This document shows, one piece after another, positions 54,985-64,000 of a stretch of 64,000 bases of DNA. The stretch spans positions 22,661,001 to 22,725,000 of the forward strand of contig NC_059478.1 in NCBI RefSeq assembly GCF_018139145.2, read 5' to 3'. Source of the DNA: Gymnogyps californianus. Taxonomy: Eukaryota; Chordata; Aves; Accipitriformes; Cathartidae. Under the pieces are notes generated by a model. The model worked only from the letters and a program-made list of their open reading frames with translations, ran no database searches and was not told the origin of the DNA. A program made the position numbers and the translations under genes. How positions within the stretch are numbered: position 1 is the first letter of the stretch; each line of letters opens with the position of its first letter.

Positions 54985-55027
54985 TTTTTCTTTTTCCTTT
55001 TTCTTTTTTCTTCTTTTTCTTTTTCTT
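54985..55027. repeat. Polypyrimidine (TTTTTC)n tract
   Basis: An imperfect T/C-only run of TTTTTC-type units on the plus strand, with no purine interruption over more than 40 bases. Confidence 0.9.
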
Positions 55028-55524
55028 AAGAAAGAACTGGGAAATGAGGGAAGTGAGTAAAATTTTTAACATTAGCAGATTGTTTTCCTTTATGTAAACA
55101 GCCTCAGGAGATTTGTTGAGACACAGTATTCAAACAAGTAGATTTTATTTCATAATAAATGAGTTTTTAAATTATTCTGGCATATTCAATCACACAAACA
55201 AGTTTTTCCCAATTCAGAAAAACTTCTCAGAGTTTTTTCAATTCTTTTTCCTTGCATCAGAAAATAACCTTACTTTTCTCCTCAGATAACTCTTACTTGT
55301 TTTTTCCTGAACCTTGTGATCTTAGTTTCACTTACATCACCAGCCAATCCTATCATTAGGATTTAGAGATTTGTTAAACATTTCATGGTAATCTTGATAA
55401 TGTATTTGTGATGTATTGAATCCAGTCCTAATGAAGGTTTGTTTTAAAGAAATGTAAACAAGAGGGACTTGTTCTCATCTAATGCAATTTGGCAGCAAAA
55501 ACTCCCATAGAGAGGAAATGAGCT

Positions 55525-55660
55525 GTCCCATGGTTAGCGTACTGGTCTGGAACTCAGAAATTCCCTGTTCTGTTGTAGACTTCCTGGATGACCTTAAATA
55601 AATCTCTCTCTGCCTCTGATCCCCGTGTGTAAAATGAAATAATACCTGTTTCCTGGTTAA
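55525..55660 (+). mobile_element. MIR-type SINE (tRNA-derived CORE-SINE)
   Basis: The order of features matches MIR: a tRNA-like head with an A-box-like TTAGCGTACTGG (55534), a degraded B-box region near 55560, then GACTTCCTGGATGACCTTAA, CTCTCTGCCTCTGATCCCC and GTGTAAAATGAAATAATACC, the CORE segment. It is strongly diverged, as expected for a family that predates the bird-mammal split. The overlapping minus-strand ORFs (55475-55763) come from this repeat. Confidence 0.82.
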
Positions 55661-58526
55661 CAGATGAAGGAAAATGAAACACAGCTGAAAAGAGCTCAAC
55701 GTCTGTCAGCCCAGTTGAGCCGTTCTTATTCAGATTGTGGATTTGCTCACACTGCCACTTCATCTCTATCTGCAGTTTTCTTGTATGAACAGAGCTTTAA
55801 CCATTTAGCAAATGTCTTTCCTGTCCTTTTTTCTCCCCAGTAATCTTTTCCTGTCTTTCCTCTATTCTCTGTACATCCTTGACTGCCTTAATCCTGCCTG
55901 TTGCATGTGTCTTCTCTCATCCCTGAACCAGCACCCATCATTGACACCTGTTTTCAGGTACAAAACCAGGTAATTTTATAGTCTAATCAAGGCAAATTAT
56001 TTACTCTGTTCTTCATAAGCTTCTGGAAACTATAACATATGTAAGACAAAATTAAACCCTTTAAACCACTCTCATAAATTCTATATCTAACCTAACACAC
56101 ATTTCATCCTGGATGCTAGGACCAGGATGTTCTTTCAGAGACAGCCCTGGACAGAGTACTTAGAAATCTGCAGCTCACAATGTGCCATGATAAAATGTAA
56201 ACCACAGAACTTTTGCACTTTAGAGCGATTTCTTTTAAACACTATTAACTATATATATGCTATTAATAAATATAGGACATTTTATAATATAACATAAAAA
56301 GAATTCATATAAAGTGTCAACACCAAGAGAAGATGGAAGAAATACCCAGAGTAATTAGCACTTTCAAAAGTATTCTTTGAGAGAAATCAAAGGAGCTTTG
56401 ATAATTCAAACTACTGTAAACCAGACTGTTGATTAAAAAAAAAAGTAATTAATATTTACATTGTAACCAAATGTAAGACTATTCTTTATAAACCTGGCTA
56501 CTTTCATTCTGAGATTACTATGGAAATAAAACATGGATTCTCCAACAGGTAATTTGTAAAAAACAAATGGAAATCCAGACTCTTTTGTTCTATTCTTGAC
56601 TTTGATCCATGTCCATGTATGACTAGGTTTTGGGGTGTTTTTTACATGCCTAATCCCAGCTTCAAAGTCATTGTATCTGTTAGATCTGTTGGCCAAGTAT
56701 GTACCAAAGACTGTACATATGGTTGCTGCCAATGGAGTTCAGAATTATAGTGGAAAGTGATGACTCAGACCAATGGTTAATGTTTCTAACAATCCTGTTA
56801 TATTAGATTAATATATTCCAATTCTTTGTCTCAGGATGATAAAATTATTTTTGCAGTATATTCCTGATGAGAAGAGTCCAGGGAAAGCTTAAGGATAATG
56901 CCTTCCAGAGTTTCAACAGTTACATTTAGAGGTGTGAGTATAAATAAACATAGCTTACCAAGAGTCTGTTACAGTATTACCGTTCTTATTTGCCTGCATT
57001 TTATGTAAGGGCACACTGAGTTTTCATGTTACATTTTCCGTAAGAGTTGCATATGTAATAATTCTGTATTTCCATTTTGGAGTTGTAGGTACTAATCTAT
57101 TGGACATCATCACTCACCCTTTTTTGGTAAATGCAATGCAATCCAAAAAAAAACCCAAAGATCCTAAATCAAGATGTTTCATTGAATCGATATGAAAAAG
57201 AACAACTTCAGCTGCCTTATCTGGAGTGATTAAACACACAAAAAAATCTCTGATTATTCCCTCTGCAAAGACACATCAATTCTATTCTTAATCTCTCAAT
57301 TTCCTGACTGAAATCCCACTGTGCATATTTTGCACAGCTCACTGTAGTAGGCAGGAGGCTTATATTTGGTTCCACATTATTCTACTCAAAGCAACACTTA
57401 TACTCAGTTTCTACTTTAGTATAGGATTAAAAGTTTGCTGCAGGAGGCAAAGTTTTTAAAGGAAACTATCCAAATTCAATTAAAGGTATTAGGCAATTAT
57501 TTATATTGCTTGCCCTTTAAGATATTACCTGTTTTAGACAACAGGTAATTAGACAAACTATGAAGCTAGAAGTTTATTCTGTTTTCTGTTCTATGCACTA
57601 AGAATAAAATCCCCTCACAAGATGGAAAAGTTATGATAGAATAGTCAAATTATTCTCTTGACGTTTTGTGAAAAATAATACTGGACCACTTAAAGAAAAG
57701 ATACTGCAAGTATACTGAAAAAAAATCCCATATATTTATTCCCACTGCATCATGTTTGGCCTCCTAGTCAAGATTTCACTTTTGTTTAACAGTGAAAATA
57801 GGAAATAAAGCAGAGTCATAGAATTCATTGAGTTAAAGTAGCATGACTATAGGAAAAAAAATTTATAACCTAATCATGTAATTTACTTTGAAGGTGGGAA
57901 GTTTGGGAATTAAGACTGAGTACATCATAACCAAGTAAAAGGTGATGAGTTGGTATTACCACATTGCCCTGCCAGTGTATTCTAATCCTGATCTGATCAC
58001 CTGTAGAGAAGGGAGCTCAGTCCAATCCTTGCTATCTTTTGTAAAAATAACAATAAAGGTGTTAGGTACAACTAATACTAGTGAAGATTATCGGCAGCTG
58101 AAAACCGGAGTACAATAATCAAATGGAGGCCATTACATCGCACTCATATCCCAACTGTTGTTGACATTACCATTATAAAATCAATTTAACTATTGACAGG
58201 AGGGAAAAAACTCCACAACTTCACAAATAACTGACCCAATCTTTCCCAACCATTGCTTTTCTCTGATTCTCCTTACATAGTGATATCTCATCTACCAAGA
58301 ACTAGAGAAAGTAATCTATATAGTACATGTAGAGTGAGGTATGTGATACTTGGTGAGCTAGCCTTTCTTTCTTTCTTTTTTTTTTTTAATAAAACTGTTT
58401 TCACAGGAGAGGCTAACAGAAAAAATTGGAGAAAAATTATCAACTCAAGCTCTTAAGACAACCTTTTCTCTGTAATAAATAGGTTGCAGTATCAAGCTTA
58501 AGTGGGGATTAGTTTGCAGGCAGTTC

Positions 58527-58578
58527 CAGAGGAGAAAAAGAAGTTGCAGTTTCAGAGGAGAAAAAGAAGTTGCAGTTT
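58527..58578. repeat. 26-bp perfect tandem duplication
   Basis: Two identical copies of CAGAGGAGAAAAAGAAGTTG plus CAGTTT lie back to back (58527-58552 and 58553-58578). Perfect identity suggests a recent event or a polymorphic site. Confidence 0.95.
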
Positions 58579-61500
58579 CCTCTCCCCGTGCCTCCAGTAT
58601 AATTGTTGCAGCACCACTTTGTAGCAAAAGTGTGGGAATGGGAATGCAGATAAAAAGTGGATAATGCTGTGTCAGAACCTCATATCTTACAGACTAAGAA
58701 GTATATGCAAAGCTGGAGTTAATGCTAAGTGAAACCAACACTTGCAAAAGAGTTTCAGCTCTGTACCCAGATTAGCAAACCCATCAGCCAAGCCAGTGCA
58801 GGGCATTAGGACATAGTCCAGCACTGGGAGCAAATATTGGCCACTAGCAGTACCTTCAAACATTTCACTATGATCATCAAATCAGCACCACAAGGACCCA
58901 CTTGTTTAGAGAAATTTCATTTTTCTACAGTATAAGGTTCTCTTAGCTGACTAATTTCTCTTTTTTTTTTTTTTATGAAAGGTTTCCCAGAAAGCGTGGC
59001 TGCTTCACTCACTGTTTTCCACAGAACTTGTACATCATGTTTTGTTTTCCTTCAGTTACATTCCAAGCGCTCCTTGCTGTTAAGAAAACCTGAATGTGAT
59101 AGTGTGATCTGACACTCTGGACTTGGAGAAGGACAAACGTGGGTCTGACGGGAAGTCTATATTATATCTTGCAGTGCTTCAAAAGTGTAATTTGGACTGA
59201 AATTTTTCAGTGTAGCCTTTTCAAAGATATGCAGCATCCAGTTATGAGTTTTGGCTGTAATTCCTGTATACTAAAAAAAAAAAAAGTAAAATCTATAAAA
59301 ATTATCCTATTGATCATTTATCAAAAATGACCCCTGGACTGATCCTAATGACACATCTAGCCTACCCAAAACATCACCTTCTAACTTTAATTCATATTCT
59401 TTACTGCATTCTTCATATGAGGTAGTCTTGGCAGGTATGTTCCCCTTAATCCAAGCTGAATTTACCGGGTAACTTCTTTAACATTGTTCCTGTGACTACA
59501 ATGCAAAATAACAGTATTTGTATGCATTTAATTCGGTTGCCAACATATCAAGTGACAGCTTGAGATAGTGGAGGGCTTGAAGAGGAGAAAGAAGGGGAAG
59601 CGAGTGCATCCATAAGCAGCACCTAAGCAAGCTATTTCTATCTCTCCAATGCCACAGCACATAAAGCAAATTGCGGTTATTTAATTTGTGCTTGGACAAA
59701 GAAGAATGGATTTTTTTAATTCCTATTTTCTATCTGAAAATCAACCACCTCAGAAGTTAACGCACCATAAGGGGCAGAAGAAGCCAAAGCCTCTGCTTGG
59801 CTCTGCGGGAGAGGCGACATGGGTTTTCCATCACGCGTCTGACTCCTTTCTGCAACAAGATACGGCCAAAGCTCTCATTCATCTCTCTAAATCATGTTTG
59901 TGTTGGATAGTTTCTAACAGCACTATTTCCATTCCTATTCTCTACTACATTATTGTAAGACAAGCATAAAAAATTATTTGTCTGTCTTTGATCCTGTCTC
60001 CTTCTCCACATTATATTTTACCTTCACTGGAGATGTACCTGATCTGGAAATCCCAGTTGAAGACACTGAAGCTCACTGTGGCTGGAAGTTGTAACTCTGA
60101 TGCTGACTTAAAATATGAAGCCCTGGTCCAAAAAACTGCTGACTTTTAACAAGTTTAAAACCTGTCATAATGTTCTGATCTAAACCTGCTGCTCATATTA
60201 TTTAATGACAAGGGAACGCTATCCTGAACCAGAATGTGCGCATCACCTAAAAACAGACTAGGTTCAATACCCAGCTCTATTTCTATCACAATCAAAGGAA
60301 ACCCTGAATCCCAAATAATATCAAATTTTAAGAGACTCTGGTATGAATTCAGATTGAATTCAAGTGTATCAGAAAGAAAGAAATAAATCTAAAACAGTAA
60401 ACTACTCTCTCTTCTCTATTCTGGTTACTTCTCTGAGCTTGCTTTGGTTTTGACCCATAGCTTCACATTTCACGTTGATCTTCAGGTTCAAACAAAGGCA
60501 TAATCCTACCAAGGTCTTCTGCAGCTGATGTTAAAACAGAAACCATGTAAATAATTGAATTTTTTTGGTTCGGTAGCCAACAGAAAAAAAAAAGTTAGTG
60601 GTTATTGGTTTGGATCCACCCCAAACTGAAATGTTTCCACATACTCAGTCAATTAAAACAGATCATTTGAGATTAAACAAAACATTTCATTCAAGCAGAA
60701 ACAAATCAGACATACTTAATAATGCCAGCAAGCCAGAGTCAGAAAGCAATCAAGAAAAAAAAAACCACTTCATGTCCCTGACCCTGTGTACCAAAGGTGG
60801 TGATCCTGTTGGTCTTGGATTGCAGATGACTTGCGGGCGGTCCAAGGACCGCTCCTGTGCCAGGCCTGGGTACGTGAGGGAGCAGGGCTGGCTCTTGCAG
60901 GAACGTGCTGGCTGCATCCTCTGAACCCTCTCTAGGAGAAGAAAGGAGCCAGCTGGGGCCAACACTGCTTGCCTGGATCAGTGACAAGTGACATGTTCAG
61001 CCTCAGGGAACTGTTGTCATCTCCTGCCTGTGAACTTCTTTCAGACTTTCCTCTCCTCAGCTTTTCAGTTACAGCATTTTGCTCCTTGATTACATGAAAT
61101 AAGGAACATAGCTCACAACAACGTTTCACCTTTTTCTGTTGGAAAATCATCCAAAATATGGGTTACTTGAGCATTAATACTGCCCTGTTCACTCCAAGAA
61201 GAAATTTCACTCTAGGTCTTCATCCCATGAGTAGACCACAGCAGTAGACCAGGACATTGTGAGACCAAATCCTGTTCAGCAGACGTCAGTTTTATGAATA
61301 GCATCCAAATCTCTCTGTTAATCAAATTCAGATATCAAATGTTTTTTGGAAATATTACAATAGTTTCCTGGGACATACTTTTCTTCATCTTGTATTGTCT
61401 GAAATAGTACATTTTGAGAAGTAAATTGTTCACCAAAAAACCAAAGATAGTCAAAGCTATTAAAAAAAAACCCACACACATCTTTACTTCTACTGGGGTT

Positions 61501-63911
61501 TAATGTAAACTAATGTGATAGTCCAGGTTTTCTCAAATGTTTTTCAGAAGATATTTAAATTTCTAAATAATTTCATGCTTTTGCTTTTTTTGAAGAAAAT
61601 TTGGATGATCGTGTTGAAACTCCTCCTGAAAAAATAAACTAAAACAATCTTTAAGCTTAACTATGAGACTGATCCTCTTTTTTCTTCTTGCCATACTTCT
61701 TCTTGAGAAGAAAAGCCTTGAATTTTAACGTGTAAATTAATGACCACATAGACAAAAAGTAAACGCAGTTAGTAAGACCGATAATGGAATCACAATCCAC
61801 ACGAAGCGTACATATGTGAGCCACCAAAAAAAGAAAAAGGTTAGTACATCTGTTTTTTCAATACAATAAAAGACACCATTCTTTATTGGTCACTCCTTTT
61901 AGAAGTACTTCTGACAGCCAAGTTTTGTCAAAGTGTCGAATTTAATAAAAACAGGGGAAACTGCATTTTCAAAGTTCGCTTAACACTCCAAGTGAAATGC
62001 AGATGTTTAACTCACCACAAACATCAACATTTTGTTTATTTAACAAAGAGCTTGAGGAGTTCATGTGCCTCTTCTGGAGTCACGTTGTACGCTCTTTTCT
62101 GAGACTACTCCCGCTGATGTCAAACTCTCCTGGCTTGTAATTTTGGCTTGAGGCTAACTGCACTGCATTAATTGAGAGGAGGACTGTGAGGCTGCAGGCC
62201 TGTGAATAAAACAAGGTATGCCTTCACATCCACAGATAGCAGTTGCCTGAAAAATAACGGCAGGGAGATGAAGGAAAGAAATAGAATATCTGCAGGAAGT
62301 TAAACCTTCTTTTGCTGGTACAAAGAATAAATTCATTTTTCCCCTTCTGAAATAAAATTCCGTAGCAATTCAGAGTTGTATAATTAGAATCATCCAATAT
62401 CAGGATAAGTCAAAAGGCACCAAAAAAAGTGACAGTTGTAAAAAAGGCAGGTAAATTTTCTATCGCGTTTCACCTATCGGAGTCTTTGTGACTCTTTTCT
62501 CCTGTAGCTTTTCTCTTAAAACCTTATGTAGGAAAAAGCAAGTCCTACTCACCCTGCTTCCTTTAGACAAACTGCTTCTGTTCTGAAGCCAAAAGTATAT
62601 GAATCGCACATTGTACTTGTTTCTTTTATTTATTCCCCATGTCTATCTTCAGCCTGGAACCTTGAGCTACCAAAAATAAGTCAGAGGAAAACGCTAGTGG
62701 GATTTTCATCATTTAAAATAAATGCATAAATGGTCCCTGATCAGGACAGCTTTCAACTACCCAAAGTGTTTCTGCAGTGGTGCACCACATTGGTTGAATA
62801 TCAGGCATTAGTCCTGCTGAAATATATGAAAAACATTAACAAGGTGGTAACGCCACTTCACAACCAACTCAGTTACCAGAATTGTGTTCCTAATTCATAT
62901 TCACCTTACAAAGGAGCTGAGAGTAAAGCAGACTAAGAACAGACTCTCAGTTACAGCAGCAAGTGAATGCATGCTGGAACACTACAAGCTTTTGGTTTTG
63001 CTTTGCACATAATGGAAATGTTGCTTAAGAGTTGTTGAGCAATCTCCTGTAAGGAAATCTGTGATTATGAGAAACTTTTTCCTAAGGGATTTTCTATGTT
63101 TTGGAAGATGTTATGTGCTTTGATTTGTGAGGTGTTTGAACTTGAAAATGCCTGGGGGTGGGGGTAAAGGCTTTTTTGTTTGAGTGCTTGGTTATTTCGG
63201 TTTTGTTGTTTGGGAATTTTTCTGCACTGTAAGCCCAATAAACAGTTGTTTCCCTAATATTTTTTTTTCCCCAAAGAGAGGTAGCTTCTGTTTTGTTATG
63301 GCCTCCTTGACTGCACTGATAAGCCAAAACCCAGCATAAGGTGCATATTTACATATTGCACAATTTCAGGCACTTTTGTGATGCCACCAGACTGCAGCTG
63401 ATTCGGAAACAAATGAAGTCACTGGGAACATTTTCCCTGACCTCACAGGGCTTTGGGAAGGCCTGTGAAGATCATTTCATTAATCTAGTAATTTCGCTTG
63501 TGAACATCACCAGGAAAGTTGAAGCACACAGGTAGTAAGATCTCACACTAGAAATAATGACAGGTTCACTGTTAAAGGGTAAGGAAACATGACTCAGTCA
63601 GTCCTTCTGGTCCCCTCTCCCATTTCTCATGTTTTGGGAAGCTAATTCTTTTCTGGAGGTCTGGCTGGGTCTTTTTGTCACTATAGGGCCAAGTCCCATC
63701 TGGGAATTGTCCAGCATGAAAGTGTTTAAATGAACACACTTCTACTTGGTCTGACAAGTGCCTTCTCTCCATGTGGTTTATTCTCTGCTTGCCACATCCT
63801 AGAGGCAGTGTCCAATTAATAGCAATTTAATAAAAGTAGGTTTGCAGTTATGTGTACACAAAAACTGTGAAGCATTTTTTACCTCTCAAATTGTTTTAAT
63901 CACTTCCTTTC

Positions 63912-64000
63912 TGTCATGGTTTAACCCCAGCCGGCAACTAAACACCACGCAGCCACTCGCTCACTCTCCCCACCCAGTGGGATGGGGGAGGGAATCGGAA
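63912..64000 (-). mobile_element. Endogenous retrovirus LTR terminus, cut by window edge
   Basis: From TGTCATGGTTTAACCCCAGC at 63912 to the last base, the sequence matches the end of an LTR abundant in many non-galliform bird genomes, including the GGGATGGGGGAGGGAATCGG stretch. From memory of that family, this is the U5 end in antisense, so the element runs on the minus strand and the rest lies beyond 64000. Only the terminus is present: no gag, pol or env sequence is in the window, and solo LTR versus full provirus cannot be decided. The preceding sequence is ordinary unique DNA. Confidence 0.75.

Larger units (their letters stand above)
34561..63911. other. Non-coding DNA upstream of PTGFR
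   Basis: About 29 kb of AT-rich sequence with no supported gene. It holds the CR1 pieces at 43800 and 48404, the MIR at 55525, simple repeats and short chance ORFs. In human, GIPC2 lies upstream of PTGFR at a large distance; I found no PDZ-domain exon resembling it here. Two unassigned ORF patches (36057-36581 plus; 50855-51281 minus) are discussed as findings. Some AT-rich stretches, such as 42880-43310, have the look of conserved non-coding sequence, which one genome alone cannot establish. Confidence 0.55.

Noticed and set aside
55475..55763. Minus-strand ORFs of 74 and 69 codons
   Set aside because: They translate the antisense of a MIR SINE.
1..64000. CRISPR array, operon, toxin-antitoxin or phage-type system
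   Set aside because: Gene density, intron structure and repeat content are those of a bird chromosome; no spaced direct repeats or clustered genes were seen.

Overview
The window reads as vertebrate nuclear DNA, and specifically avian. It is AT-rich with very sparse coding sequence, one intron-containing gene, several CR1 LINE fragments whose 3' ends match the avian CR1 form, an ancient MIR-type SINE, and at the right edge the terminus of an endogenous-retrovirus LTR of a type I know from non-galliform birds. No prokaryotic operons, CRISPR arrays, rRNA or tRNA genes were seen.

Only one protein-coding gene can be supported: PTGFR, the prostaglandin F2-alpha (FP) receptor, on the minus strand. 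A CpG island (about 33480-34560) marks its likely promoter and contains a good minus-strand splice donor (exon base 33984) for a probable non-coding first exon. The first coding exon (32765-31918, ATG at 32706) encodes the N-terminus through TM6. An 18.6-kb phase-0 intron (31917-13363) follows, then the last coding exon (13362-13057) with TM7 and the C-terminal tail. The conceptual protein is 364 residues. A putative 3' UTR runs below 13057, with an AATAAA overlapping the stop codon and further candidate polyadenylation signals at 12537 and 11698.

Other regions: 1-11.7 kb is intergenic DNA downstream of PTGFR with old LINE pieces. The large intron holds a 560-bp 5'-truncated CR1 (24624-25183) and small tandem duplications. 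The region from 34.6 kb to the right end, upstream of PTGFR, holds two more CR1 pieces (43800-44050 and 48404-48552), a MIR (about 55525-55660), simple repeats, G-quadruplex-type motifs and the LTR edge (63912-64000). Nearly all open reading frames outside PTGFR are short, lack recognisable homology and look like chance.

I do not see an undescribed biological system. The most useful second-look items are the uORF starting at the first base of the coding exon, the stop codon embedded in a polyadenylation hexamer, the distinct C-terminal tail, and a pair of overlapping minus-strand ORFs near 50.9-51.3 kb that I could not identify.
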